The notes: generated from the sequence alone by a model not told the origin. DNA of 64,000 bases from Paenibacillus_G sp049942825 (GCF_049942825.1 NZ_CP187970.1:3534001-3598000); one strand, 5' to 3'. Counted from the stretch's first letter, positions 1-8,368 are shown. Numbers and translations are program-made.

Positions 1-303
1 GCGGAGACGCAGCTCATCGAATGCAGTCAGGTCATTCTGAACTTGAACGATACCAAGCTGTATTACGGGGAAGAGAGCCTGGAGCTTACGAAGAACGAGT
101 TCCGGATGCTGCGTACGCTGATGGAGAACCGAGGCCGGGTCGTCACGCGGGAAAGCTTGATGAAGCAGCTCTGGAATGATGACCTGTACGTAAACGAGAA
201 CACGCTCACGGTGAACATGAACCGTTTAAGGAAAAGGCTCGAAGAGATCGGGGTCGGAGATTGGATACAAACGAAAAAAGGAATGGGATACCTGATTCCA
301 TGA
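1..303 (+). CDS. OmpR-family response regulator, C-terminal part (BceR-like), truncated by window start
   Basis: Only the DNA-binding half is present. The frame is open from base 1 and ends in TGA at 301-303. The visible 100 residues form an OmpR/PhoB winged helix: the stretch LTKNEFRML, then the recognition-helix region NENTLTVNMNRLRKRL and a closing GMGYLIP wing. The NMNRLRKRL type and the adjacent intramembrane-sensing kinase resemble BceR/GraR regulators that respond to peptide antibiotics. It overlaps the next gene by ATGA, which implies translational coupling. The cognate BceAB-type transporter is not in the window, so target and stimulus are inferred from family only. The receiver domain lies upstream of the window. 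Confidence 0.9.
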   Translation, partial: AETQLIECSQVILNLNDTKLYYGEESLELTKNEFRMLRTLMENRGRVVTRESLMKQLWNDDLYVNENTLTVNMNRLRKRLEEIGVGDWIQTKKGMGYLIP

Positions 304-1361
304 GACTGCGCGATTATGTAAAGATGAACAAGCTGTGGCTCACCGGCAATCTGATGCTGCTGCTTCTGATGAACGGAGTGCTGTTCAGCAGCCCGGCGCT
401 CGCTCAGGAGACGGCGGACCTCGTGTATATGGACGTGCTGATCCTATCGGCACAGCTTGGCCTGTTCGGTTACGGCTATATCCGGCAAAGAAGGGCTTAT
501 GCCGCATTCCTGGACCATTTCGGGCCGCAGCGTAAGGGAAGGGGAACCGTGCCTGCCGGTGATATCTATTTCGACACGATGACGAGGCTGCTGGGGGATC
601 ACAAGCAGCAGTACCGGATCGCGGAGGAAAGCTATAAGAGAAGCATGAACGATACCCAGGAGTACATGACCCAGTGGGCGCACGACATCAAAGTGAATCT
701 GGCCGTGTGCGATTTGCTGCTCGGCGAGGTAGAGAACGGCCATGAGCTTCGCGCCCAGGTTGAGCAGATCAAGTTCCGGATCAATCAGGTGCTTCAAATG
801 ACAAGAGCGAACCATTACCGGGAAGATATGACGGCGGAGGAGGTTGACATCCGTCAGGAACTGAGGCGTGCCATTAAAGAAAACTCCCTGTTCTTCATTC
901 ATAAAAATATCGAGATTGAGACGGACCTGAAGCCATTTGCGGTCATCAGCGACAAAAAATGGGTATTTGATATCTTCTGTCAAATTCTCAACAACTGCAG
1001 CAAATATACGGCTCCGGGCGGCCGGTTGATCATCACCGCCCAAGAGACGGATCGCACTTATGCTGTGCGCATTCGGGATAACGGAATCGGGATTCCGCGC
1101 GAGGATCTGCCCCGGATTTTTGATAAAGGCTTTACCGGCAAGAACGGCAGACTTGGGACGAAATCCACCGGAATGGGGCTGTATTACGCGAAGAAAATGG
1201 CCGACCGCCTGCGCATTGGACTCAATGCTTCAAGCGAAGAAGGGGTGTATACGGAGTTTACGGTCACCTTCTATAAGCTGTCCGACGATTACACCGTCGC
1301 TGTTTCCGCTTATTCCACGCCTCCGGGCCTCCTGGCCCCCAGTGACCCTGAAGAGAAATGA
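300..1361 (+). CDS. Intramembrane-sensing histidine kinase, BceS-like
   Basis: A 353-residue sensor kinase. The ATG at 300 overlaps the stop of the response regulator (ATGA). Two closely spaced membrane helices (about residues 13-35 and 42-60) with almost no extracellular loop are typical of BceS/GraS kinases. The H-box histidine is in QWAHDIK near residue 128. The ATPase domain has the N-box (ILNNCSKY, about 229-236), DNGIGI (about 260) and GMGLYYAKK (about 291). Such kinases sense flux through a partner ABC transporter; none is found downstream, where a TetR gene begins, so the transporter is either upstream or elsewhere. About 24 residues after the usual kinase end form an unstructured tail. 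Confidence 0.93.
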   Translation: MRLRDYVKMNKLWLTGNLMLLLLMNGVLFSSPALAQETADLVYMDVLILSAQLGLFGYGYIRQRRAYAAFLDHFGPQRKGRGTVPAGDIYFDTMTRLLGDHKQQYRIAEESYKRSMNDTQEYMTQWAHDIKVNLAVCDLLLGEVENGHELRAQVEQIKFRINQVLQMTRANHYREDMTAEEVDIRQELRRAIKENSLFFIHKNIEIETDLKPFAVISDKKWVFDIFCQILNNCSKYTAPGGRLIITAQETDRTYAVRIRDNGIGIPREDLPRIFDKGFTGKNGRLGTKSTGMGLYYAKKMADRLRIGLNASSEEGVYTEFTVTFYKLSDDYTVAVSAYSTPPGLLAPSDPEEK

Positions 1362-1547
1362 CCGGCCCAATCCCCCGGTGCTTCGATTCAACGGAAATCC
1401 CGGGGGGGGTACCAAGCTTGCGGAGACGGGTATGATCTGGTAAGCTAAGGATGTGTTGTAATTGATCAATCACTAATTAGAGCGACGCATCAGGATGCAT
1501 CTTTGATTCACTATCACTATCATCACTTTCGAAAAGAGGGATTGACT

Positions 1548-2102
1548 ATGGCCCGGGAATCCGGAAGAACGGCTGAGGGGGAGGCGGCGTCCGTCAGCCG
1601 CAGGGAGGAGATCCTTGAAGCGGCCGTGTGCGTCTTCGCACAGTGGGGCTACTATAAGGCGACCACCGCTCATGTTGCGGAGAAGGCGGGGATCTCGCAG
1701 CCCTATGTGTTCAAGTTTTTCAAAACGAAGGAAGAGCTCTTCACGGCGGCGCTGCAGCAGGCCTTCGGCCGGATCCGGCGTGTATTCGACGGGGTGCAGG
1801 CCCCGCGGGAAGCGCTGCTCGGGGAGATGATCGCGGCCTACGAAGGGTTGATGACGACGCATCATCAGGAGATTGTGCTGCAGGTCCACGGCCAGACGAT
1901 TCCCGAGGAAGGCATCCGCGAGACGATGCGGACCGGCCTGAGGGAAGTGTGGGCGCAGGTGGAGAACAAGTTCCGTGAAGCGGGGCTGCCCGATCCCGAA
2001 GTGCTCACGAGCACGTTCATGGCGAACGGGATGCTCTGTCATGTGTCCGCCGTGCTGGGGATGCCGGAGATCAAGCCGGTGCATAAGGCTGGAACCCAGT
2101 AA
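1548..2102 (+). CDS. TetR/AcrR family transcriptional regulator
   Basis: A 184-residue repressor-type protein. The ATG at 1548 follows AGAGGG at 1535-1540 with good spacing; the upstream TTG at 1503 lacks a ribosome site. The N-terminal helix-turn-helix covers about residues 18-65, with the family-typical pattern VAEKAGISQPYVFKFFKTKEEL. The ligand-binding C-terminal half is too divergent to predict an inducer. The 186-bp region before it is AT-rich and carries the small palindrome ATTGATCAAT near 1460, a possible autoregulatory operator. No obvious target gene is adjacent, because the next gene downstream is a tiny membrane protein. Confidence 0.9.
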   Translation: MARESGRTAEGEAASVSRREEILEAAVCVFAQWGYYKATTAHVAEKAGISQPYVFKFFKTKEELFTAALQQAFGRIRRVFDGVQAPREALLGEMIAAYEGLMTTHHQEIVLQVHGQTIPEEGIRETMRTGLREVWAQVENKFREAGLPDPEVLTSTFMANGMLCHVSAVLGMPEIKPVHKAGTQ

Positions 2103-2291
2103 TGACAGCTGAGATCACCTGAGTGCAGGGTCGTTAGAAGGATTTGCACCAGCCGGTAGACAGCCTGGAGCTGGTACGCACTGTCGGATGTACAGATGAC
2201 TGTGCTTGTGGTAAAATATTCCATAATTAGTTTGACTCGCCCGCGGTCCAGTAAGTTGGGGCAGCTCGGAAGGGAGGCTGGTGATGGAATC

Positions 2292-2459
2292 ATGAGAAAC
2301 ATGGTCTTCAATCTCGTCAGTACCTTTCTGATGGGGGTCGGAACGATTTACTTATTCGGCAGATTCATCAACTTCACCGTTCCGCTGCTGTCCGTTGGGA
2401 TCGTACTGGCCGGCTATCTTCTGGTGTTCCTGGTGAAACGGTGGAGCTCCCATCGGTAA
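2292..2459 (+). CDS. Small two-helix membrane protein, unknown function
   Basis: A 55-residue protein read from the ATG at 2292. A GGGAGG stretch at 2272-2277 lies 14 bases upstream, slightly long for a ribosome site. Two hydrophobic segments (about residues 5-22 and 27-47) flank a short polar turn containing GRF, and the protein ends in a basic KRWSSHR. Nothing in it points to a named family. It is followed 60 bp later by a strong terminator, which supports it being the end of a transcript. It could be co-transcribed with the TetR gene 190 bp upstream, or be independent. Confidence 0.55.
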   Translation: MRNMVFNLVSTFLMGVGTIYLFGRFINFTVPLLSVGIVLAGYLLVFLVKRWSSHR

Positions 2460-2519
2460 AGGGCTGCGGCTATTTACCGAAGCTGTACTATAACGTGAAA
2501 AGAAAAAGGCATAAAAATG

Positions 2520-2550
2520 GCGGAGTCCCCCTCAGGAGACTCCGCTTTTT
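2520..2550 (+). terminator. Intrinsic terminator, bidirectional
   Basis: A GCGGAGTC/GACTCCGC stem (2520-2527 with 2538-2545) is followed by five Ts. On the opposite strand the same stem is followed by a T-rich run, so it can also end helD. A second palindrome, CTGCAG at 2552-2557 with its copy at 2565-2570, lies just beside it. Confidence 0.85.
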
Positions 2551-2606
2551 CCTGCAGCTTCTTGCTGCAGCTTAAATCCGCCACCTTGCCCGATATCTTT
2601 CGGTGC

Positions 2607-4775
2607 TTAAGTCTGCCGTACAAAGTCGCCCTCGACGCCTGCGATCAGCGGGGAAGGCTCGCCGCCGTAGAGGAGCTTCAGCTCATGCAGCGCCCGGGTG
2701 CAGCCCACGTAGAGCAGCTTCGCATCCTGCGGAGTGGCCGCGTAGTGGAGCGGGTCGACATCCGTGAGGAGCACGGAGTCGAATTCGAGGCCTTTGGCCA
2801 TGTAGACGGGCACGATCGAGACGCCGCCCTCGTACTGCTGCTGGCCGGGCACGATCAGGTTCACGCCGCTGCAGCCGCCGGCCTCCAGGGCACGGTGCAG
2901 CTCGCGGCACCGCTCTTCGGTGCGGGCGAGCACGGCCAGCGTCCCGGCTCCTTCGCGGGAGCGGTGGGCTTCGATGGCCGCAGCGAGCTTTGCGGGCAGC
3001 TCGGCTTCCTGCGTGTGCAGCAGCTCCACCGGCTCGCCGCTGCGGAACACCGGGACGGCCAGGGAGGCCGGGGAGGCGATACCGCGCTTCAGCACCTCAT
3101 TGGCGAAGTAGATGATCTCCATCGTCGAGCGGTAGCTGCGGTTCAGCGAATAGTAGGCGCGGTTCTCTTCCGGAAATAGCGACAGGAGCTCCTGCCAATC
3201 ATGCACACCCTGGTAGGCGTGGATGCCCTGGGACAGATCGCCGAGGATCGAGAAAGACCCGTTCTTCGTATGCAGCGACAGCAGCGCAATCTGGAACGGC
3301 GAGAAATCCTGCGCTTCGTCGATCACCGTATGGTCGAACCTCAGGTCGCCATGTATGCCGTAGAACCGCTGGCGGATATACATAAGCGCCGGGAGGTCCT
3401 CCGGCTGTACTTTTTTCTTCTTGGCGAGCTTGAAGGTCTCCGTCCGCAGGCTTTCCGGCAGGAAAGCCTGCGGCGCATCGTCACCCCCAGCCGCATAAGC
3501 GGGAGGTGTATCGTCGAACAGCTCCTTATAAAAGCTGAACGGGGTATAGTCCTTCCACTGCTTGCCGAACTCGCGCAGCTTGGCGGAGGAGCGCTTCTTG
3601 TAATCCTTCTTGAGGTGGACCTCCCACACCTTCTCAAGCTCCATCTCGGTCCAGCGCTTGATCCGCGCCAGCACGCGCTCCCGCCGTTTCATCAGCGGCT
3701 CGTGCTTGTTCTCCACTTCGTACCATGTCTTGATCTGCCGGCGGGGCAGCCGGGCACCTTCCCATGGGGTGAAGTCGGCCTGCGGCACCGCCGATGCTTC
3801 ATACGCGTCCAGCTGCCGGTCCAGCCACTGCATATAGCGGATGGAGCCCTTGAACCGGCCGGGAGCGTTCTCGTCGATCACGGGGCGGTTCTTCCCGGCG
3901 CCGAACCAGTAGCGCAGCCGCTCCGCCGGATCGGCCAGGGCAACCTCCTGATCCAGAAGGTCGAGCGCCCAGTCGGCGAAGGTCGTCTGCTGGATATGCC
4001 CGACGCCGAGCTCCGGCAGCACGCCCGAGATATAATCGAGGAACATGCGGCTCGGGGCGAAAATAATCATTTTCTCCGCCTTGACCTGGTCCCTGTAATG
4101 GTAGAGAAGGTAGGCGAGACGGTGCAGGGCCACGGTCGTCTTCCCGCTTCCGGCCACACCCTGGATGACGAGCGCATGGTTCTTGCCCGCCCGGATGATC
4201 GCATCCTGCTCAGCCTGGATCGTGGATACGATGTCGCGCAGCTTGTTGTCCTTGTTCTCGCCAAGCCGGTAGAGCAGGAACTCGTCCGTGACGGCCGGAT
4301 CGTCGCCTTCCCGGTCGAACGTATCGACGACCCGCTGCAGGATCTGCTTGCGGATGACGAGGTTGCGCTTGAGGTAGACGAGCCCTTCGATCGTGCCGTC
4401 CGGCGATTCGTACTGTGCGCTCTCGGTGCCTCCCGTGAAGGAATAGAAGAGGCTGGCGACCGGCGCCCGCCAGTCGACGACGAGCAGCTCGGGAGAGTCC
4501 GCTTTTTCCACACCGAATTTGCCTATGTACAAGGGCTGCGGCGCCTCCTTGCCGGCTTCCTGAAAATCCAGCCGTCCGAAGTAAGGCTCGGGCCCGGCCT
4601 GGGTGAGACTGCGCCGCTTGTTGTCGCGGATGGACTCCAGCACCTGCTCGGTCAAGTCGGGACCTGTGTATACAGGGATACCCTGCAGGTAGTTGAGCTG
4701 CTCCTCCATCTCATGGATCGTGCTCTCGAGGCGTTCAAGTTCTTCGCTGTAAGCTTGCTGCAGACCGGATTCCAA
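2607..4775 (-). CDS. helD: HelD-type superfamily I helicase, RNA polymerase recycling factor
   Basis: A 722-residue UvrD-like ATPase matching HelD, which binds RNA polymerase and removes stalled enzyme or nucleic acid. It has the N-terminal antiparallel coiled coil (about 1-50) that HelD inserts into the polymerase secondary channel. Helicase motifs follow: Walker A GVAGSGKTT (about 206-213), DEAQDFSPFQ, the SYRSTMEI arginine region, and the late motif YMAKGLEFD. Length fits the family. The start is TTG at 4775, with GGAGGG nine bases upstream. It is a single gene convergent with the small membrane gene at 2292 and divergent from the Lrp gene. A large open frame on the other strand is only a GC-rich shadow. 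Confidence 0.94.
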   Translation of the reverse strand: MESGLQQAYSEELERLESTIHEMEEQLNYLQGIPVYTGPDLTEQVLESIRDNKRRSLTQAGPEPYFGRLDFQEAGKEAPQPLYIGKFGVEKADSPELLVVDWRAPVASLFYSFTGGTESAQYESPDGTIEGLVYLKRNLVIRKQILQRVVDTFDREGDDPAVTDEFLLYRLGENKDNKLRDIVSTIQAEQDAIIRAGKNHALVIQGVAGSGKTTVALHRLAYLLYHYRDQVKAEKMIIFAPSRMFLDYISGVLPELGVGHIQQTTFADWALDLLDQEVALADPAERLRYWFGAGKNRPVIDENAPGRFKGSIRYMQWLDRQLDAYEASAVPQADFTPWEGARLPRRQIKTWYEVENKHEPLMKRRERVLARIKRWTEMELEKVWEVHLKKDYKKRSSAKLREFGKQWKDYTPFSFYKELFDDTPPAYAAGGDDAPQAFLPESLRTETFKLAKKKKVQPEDLPALMYIRQRFYGIHGDLRFDHTVIDEAQDFSPFQIALLSLHTKNGSFSILGDLSQGIHAYQGVHDWQELLSLFPEENRAYYSLNRSYRSTMEIIYFANEVLKRGIASPASLAVPVFRSGEPVELLHTQEAELPAKLAAAIEAHRSREGAGTLAVLARTEERCRELHRALEAGGCSGVNLIVPGQQQYEGGVSIVPVYMAKGLEFDSVLLTDVDPLHYAATPQDAKLLYVGCTRALHELKLLYGGEPSPLIAGVEGDFVRQT

Positions 4776-5040
4776 GTCGTGTCACCCTCCGTTCGAATGT
4801 GCTCGGATTATGTTTTCGTCTCGTTCTGAATACGTTTCCTTGTTTTGACAGGAGTAATACTATAGCATATGGCCCTATCGGCTGCAACTGCTTTTCGGCG
4901 CGGGATGCAGCATGGATTACAGAACACGAAAACTTCGGGGAGGCCGTCTGGACACGGGGGCTCCGCCCCTCTATGATGGAAAAAAGAGGATCGGCGGCAG
5001 GCCCGGACCTTAGAGAGACCGAAGGAGAGGAAGAGTCGAG

Positions 5041-5496
5041 ATGGAACAGCGCGAAGCGAGAAAAACGGATGGGGGAGGCGGGCTCGATGAGACCGACCTT
5101 CATATCCTCCGGCTGCTGCAGGGGAACAGCCGGCTGCAGTGGAAGGAGATCGGCCGCGAGGTGCATCTGACCGGTCAGGCGGTCGGGGGCCGCATCCGGC
5201 GGATGGAGGACCTCGGAGTCATCCGCGGATACACCGTAAGGACCGACCCGGATCGCACGGGAAGAGCGGTCACGGCGCTGGTGACCGTGTTCCTGAAGTC
5301 GGCGTCCCACCACGGCCGGTTCCGTGAATTCGTCACCTCGGAGGAGCAGATCACCGAAGCCCACCGGATCTCCGGGGAGGGCTGCTATCAGTTCAAAGCG
5401 CAGACAGCCACACAGGAAGAACTGAATGATCTGCTCGACCGGCTGCTCGAGTACGGCAATTACCGGGTGCAGCTCTCACTCGGCGCGATCAAGTGA
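5041..5496 (+). CDS. Lrp/AsnC family transcriptional regulator
   Basis: A 151-residue regulator. The N-terminal winged helix is clear: LDETDLHILRLLQGN, then GQAVGGRIRRMEDLGVI, about residues 14-63. It is followed by the RAM/AsnC effector domain, with HRISGEGCYQFK at about 103-114. The ATG at 5041 has GAGAGGAAG upstream. It resembles YwrC-type regulators with a slightly extended glycine-rich N-terminus. There is no linked transporter or amino-acid gene from which to infer an effector. A hairpin directly after the stop ends the unit, and a repeat-rich gene-free region follows. Confidence 0.92.
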   Translation: MEQREARKTDGGGGLDETDLHILRLLQGNSRLQWKEIGREVHLTGQAVGGRIRRMEDLGVIRGYTVRTDPDRTGRAVTALVTVFLKSASHHGRFREFVTSEEQITEAHRISGEGCYQFKAQTATQEELNDLLDRLLEYGNYRVQLSLGAIK

Positions 5497-5530
5497 AAGA
5501 ACCGTCCTGGGGCACAGGACGGTTCTTAAA
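5497..5530 (+). terminator. Hairpin at end of the Lrp gene
   Basis: A perfect 13-bp stem (5497-5509 with 5515-5527) and a 5-base loop lie immediately after the stop codon. The trailing T content is poor (TTCTTAAAG), so termination may be inefficient or need Rho. Confidence 0.7.
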
Positions 5531-5559
5531 GCCGTTCATCGCCTTGTGGTGAGCGCGGC

Positions 5560-5850
5560 GATAAGGCCGAAGGGCCAGGCACGGGCCAGAGGCCGGAGGG
5601 ACAAGGCTGAAGGGCCGGGCAAGGGGGCCAGAGGCCGGAGGGACAAGGCCGAAGGCCATGCACGGGGGCCAGAGGCCGTAGGGACAAGGCCGAAGGCCAT
5701 GCACGGGGGCCAGAGGCCGTAGGGACAAGGCCGAAGGGAAAGGCACGTGGCCAAGGCCGGAGGGACAAAGCCGAAGGGCCAGGGCCGGCAGGACAAGGCC
5801 GAAGGGAAAGGCACGTGGCCGAGGCCGGAGGGGCGGGCACGGGGCCAAGA
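5560..5850. repeat. Tandem array of about seven 28-42 bp GC-rich units
   Basis: Units begin GACAAGGCCGAAGG and continue through a GGCCAGAGGCCGGAGG-like segment. Two adjacent units are identical apart from their edges, and others differ by small substitutions or deletions (one is only about 28 bp). Frames on the minus strand stay open across it only because the unit is GC-rich; the predicted peptide is a low-complexity proline/serine/leucine repeat with no ribosome site. I treat it as a non-coding minisatellite. Confidence 0.8.
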
Positions 5851-6019
5851 CTGTGACTAATCCGGAGTCTGGCCAGACCGAGCCGAGGCCAATCCATAGA
5901 CGAGTCAGCGGCGAGCCGGGTACCATGCTCCGAGGCAGCCCCCAAGTAGAGTCAAGTCATGGCCAAGCCTTCACTTGGAAGTTTATTTGGCATTAGGAAG
6001 TCATCCGAAGGGAGAAATT

Positions 6020-6215
6020 CAAATAAGGGAACTCAGATGTCTTATTTGAATATTTCCCATCATTTCCCGGCATTTAGCGGAACTCAGATGCCTTATAGTC
6101 TCCTTTTTCATCGAAAAGCTGGCTCGGGCAACGAAATAGCGAACCTCAGTTCCTTTATTTGCAAAATGGCCCTATTGGCGGGGGATATAGCGCATTTCAG
6201 TTCCCTTATTTACTT
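6020..6215. repeat. Cluster of four dispersed-type repeats (GGAACTCAGATG element)
   Basis: Four related elements lie in an AT-richer island. The first (6021-6048) is a hairpin: CAAATAAG and CTTATTTG arms around a loop with GGAACTCAGATGT. The second (about 6077-6096) has TAGCGGAACTCAGATG. The third (about 6141-6166) and fourth (about 6190-6215) are more diverged, with CCTCAGTTCC and TTTCAGTTCCC. The same element recurs in both orientations at 25.6-25.8 kb, so it is a dispersed intergenic family rather than a local duplication. Confidence 0.7.
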
Positions 6216-6242
6216 TTTTAGTCCGGTAGGCCTGGCTGCTCA

Positions 6243-6800
6243 TTGGGGAATGCCGCACATTGGGCGATAAGGCTCGACGGCCGGATCAGCGCGGAAATGG
6301 ATGGTGCTCGAATTCCCCAGCAGGAGCGAACCTATATGGCGATAGCACCTTTGGCCATGTCTGCACGGAAACAGACGGTGCTGGAACTCCCTCTGCAGGA
6401 ATGCACCTATATGGCGATGGCAGTTCCGGCTAGTTCGGCCCGGAAAAGGGACGCTGCGGAGGTTTCCACTGGAGTGGACATATGAAACCATCGCTCGCCT
6501 GGTCAGCAAATCTCTCCGTAACGTCCGGCCAGTTCAGCCGAAAATCGGCCTTACGAGTCCCACCGACCGGAGCGGACTACATGGACAATGGCACGTCCGG
6601 CCAGTTCGGCCGAAAACCGGCGATACAAGTCCCACCGACCGGAGCGGACCACATGGGACAATGGCACGCTCTGCTGGCTCCGCCCGGAATCCAGCGTTAC
6701 GCGTCCCCCTTGTTGGAGCGGGTCCCCCATATGGCGGTATAGCTCAACCGTCCACCTCACAGGAAACGGACGCTGCGAAGCTCTCACGCCTCTGTGAACC
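6243..6800. repeat. Degenerate array of about 72-bp units
   Basis: Around seven or eight diverged copies. The clearest period is between ACGTCCGGCCAGTTC at 6521 and ACGTCCGGCCAGTTC at 6593 (72 bp), and then 6666 (73 bp). Further 5' the units share GGTGCTGGAACTCC and ACCTATATGGCGATGGCA. The 72-bp spacing equals 24 codons, and one plus-strand frame reads through several units with repeated SARK and YMA motifs. No ribosome site or conserved start supports a gene, so I call it a decaying repeat. Confidence 0.65.
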
Positions 6801-6913
6801 TAAGCGTCGGACGCCGGATATACTCGGACGGTTCAATGCTGGCTGCCGCTGCTTCGTCCGGGGCATTTTACGCTTAGGGTGTACCACAGCTCAGGCCAGC
6901 CTTTTCAAGCGAT

Positions 6914-6988
6914 ATCGCTTCAATAGTTATCGCTTCAATAGTTATCGCTTCAATAGTTATCGCTTCAATAGTTATCTCTTCAATCGAT
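6914..6988. repeat. Tandem 15-bp repeat, five copies
   Basis: ATCGCTTCAATAGTT is repeated four times without change (6914-6973), followed by one altered copy (6974-6988). It has no spacers, so it is not CRISPR. Perfect identity suggests recent slippage. It lies between the 72-bp array and the end of the next minus-strand gene. Confidence 0.9.
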
Positions 6989-7059
6989 ATCTCAAATCTT
7001 ACGTCATTCGCGCGATACCGACCGGAGCGGTTTGGCTGCTGCCAAGGCACGGGCCGGTG

Positions 7060-7452
7060 TTACCGCCGCTTGCGGATCTTCCACCATTCGACGGCAGATT
7101 GAAGGATAGAGGCAATGAGCAGCACGACGACCAGCGGCATACTGCTCACATGATCTCCTCCACGGCTTTCCGTCCATAAGTCGAGCATGACCATCAACAG
7201 CAGCAGCACCAGCAGGACATAGTAGCTGAACGCCGCACTCTCGGTTGCGATGGCTTTTCCCCGTTCCCGTTCTTCCTCCATAGACTTCCAAGCGAACGCA
7301 TTCAAGAGTGTGGGAAGCACCAAGGAAAGAAGGAACAGTTCCATCGTACCGAGCGGTTGGCCTTCATACAGCTTCGTGATAGTCAAGCCGAGTATACAGA
7401 GCACGGCGGCGGAGGCAGCGGCGCGGCGGAACAGTTGAAGCGGTGAAGGCAT
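7060..7452 (-). CDS. Multi-pass membrane protein of an XRE-linked pair, unknown function
   Basis: A 130-residue protein. The ATG at 7452 has AGGAAAGGA about 11 bases upstream; an in-frame ATG-less extension to 7500 has no ribosome site. Four hydrophobic segments are visible (about residues 11-28, 36-51, 78-96 and 104-120), with a charged EEERERGK loop in the middle and a basic WWKIRKRR end. It is the third member of a minus-strand set after the XRE regulator and a frameshifted paralogue. Small multi-helix membrane proteins of this kind commonly sit beside small XRE repressors in Bacillota, and the exact family is not certain. Function is not inferable. Confidence 0.75.
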   Translation of the reverse strand: MPSPLQLFRRAAASAAVLCILGLTITKLYEGQPLGTMELFLLSLVLPTLLNAFAWKSMEEERERGKAIATESAAFSYYVLLVLLLLMVMLDLWTESRGGDHVSSMPLVVVLLIASILQSAVEWWKIRKRR

Positions 7453-7503
7453 ACAGGAATCGTTCCTTTCCTCGGGTATCAACCGCAGATTGACTTTCAC
7501 GTC

Positions 7504-7913
7504 TTAGCGGTATTTGCGGACGGTCCACCATTCGATGAGGGGCTGCAGTACCAGGGCAGCGCACAAGGCGGCGAACATCGGTACGTTATCGATGGTTCCG
7601 TCCTCCGGCCCCGTCCATTCTCCGACAAGGAACAGCAGAAGCAGCACCGCAAGCATCACATGGTAACTGAGCGAGGACTCTTGGCCGAAATGGAAACGCC
7701 CATCTCATCCCTTTCCTCCACGTGCGAGTTCCAGGCGAATACATGAAACAGGGGGATCAGCACGATGGGGAGTGAGATCAGGTCGCTTTCGGTCAGCGGT
7801 CTGCCTTGGAGCAGTTTCGCGGCGTTGAGGCCGAGAACAATGAGAACAGCGACAACTGCGACGGTTCGGCGGATCAGTGGAAGGGCGGGCCGCTTTAGCT
7901 TTCTTTGCATCAT
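7504..7913 (-). pseudogene. Frameshifted paralogue of the 7060-7452 membrane protein
   Basis: Starting at the ATG at 7913 (ribosome site AGGAAA upstream) the frame gives a copy of the neighbouring protein through EERDEMGVSISAK. It then runs out of frame to a stop near 7656. Around 7681-7682 the bases code AAG AGT where one extra A would give AAA GAG. From there the other frame continues the homology (ESSLSYHVMLAVLLLL, then LIEWWTVRKYR) to a TAA at 7504-7506. A single missing base therefore separates two good halves. It is either a recent inactivating mutation, a programmed shift, or a sequencing error in this read. Confidence 0.8.
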
Positions 7914-8101
7914 CGGATCATTTCCTTTCGAAGGGGCTGAACACTCGAAGCGTCTTATCTTTGACATCCGGAAGAGACCGGGCCGCCGGTCGTCGGCGAA
8001 CGATGGCGATGAACGTTCACTCCATCTTATCTGAGTCATTCCTGGCTTCCATTGCTGCGTGATGTTTAACTTCATGATCGCTCGCTTCATCACCATCAGA
8101 C

Positions 8102-8299
8102 TCAGGAGCCGCCGCCAAGGAACAATTCGTCAACCGTCACCCCCAGGACGCGGGCAAGCTGAAAAGCGAGGGAGAGACTCGGATCGTATTTGTTGTTCTC
8201 GATGGCATTGATGGTCTGGCGGGACACCGCACAGGCTTTGGCGAGATCGTCCTGCGACAGGCCGTGGGCTTTGCGGCGGTCTTTGATGTCGTTTTTCAT
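8102..8299 (-). CDS. Small XRE-family repressor
   Basis: A 65-residue protein that is almost entirely one Cro/C1-type helix-turn-helix: LSQDDLAKACAVSRQTINAI (about residues 14-33), then the conserved DPSLSLAFQLARVLGVTVDELF. The ATG at 8299 has GAGGGAG upstream. It resembles small YozG-type regulators that usually control themselves and a co-transcribed membrane protein. Its own promoter and a perfect palindrome lying over the expected transcription start are visible just upstream, which supports autorepression. Downstream genes on the same strand are the frameshifted and intact membrane-protein paralogues. Confidence 0.92.
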   Translation of the reverse strand: MKNDIKDRRKAHGLSQDDLAKACAVSRQTINAIENNKYDPSLSLAFQLARVLGVTVDELFLGGGS

Positions 8300-8318
8300 G
8301 GTGGAACTCCCTCAAGGT

Positions 8319-8336
8319 TGTCAAATATGTTTGACA
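8319..8336 (-). promoter_or_regulatory. Operator palindrome of the XRE repressor
   Basis: TGTCAAATATGTTTGACA is a perfect 7-bp inverted repeat with a 4-base centre. It sits immediately downstream of the -10 element, across the expected start of transcription. A half-site with the same TTTGACA core overlaps the -35. The arrangement fits an autorepressor binding site. The repressor assignment is inference. Confidence 0.65.
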
Positions 8337-8338
8337 CT

Positions 8339-8368
8339 ATTGTAGAGTGCAGAAGTATTGTATGTCAA
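8339..8368 (-). promoter_or_regulatory. SigA-type promoter of the XRE gene
   Basis: On the minus strand, TTGACA (8363-8368) and TACAAT (8339-8344) are separated by 18 bp. This places initiation near 8332, about 33 bases before the ATG. Confidence 0.7.

Noticed and set aside
1371..1410. Terminator after the BceS-like gene
   Set aside because: CCCCCGG and CCGGGGG can pair across about 20 bases, but there is no T run and the G run may be incidental.
3201..4829. 542-codon plus-strand frame
   Set aside because: Antisense to helD, no ribosome site, compositionally biased.
5526..5945. Leu/Pro/Ser-rich proteins on the minus strand
   Set aside because: They are translations of the 40-bp tandem repeat in several frames; no start signals.
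6914..6988. CRISPR array
   Set aside because: 15-bp units are directly adjacent with no spacers, and there are no cas genes in the window.
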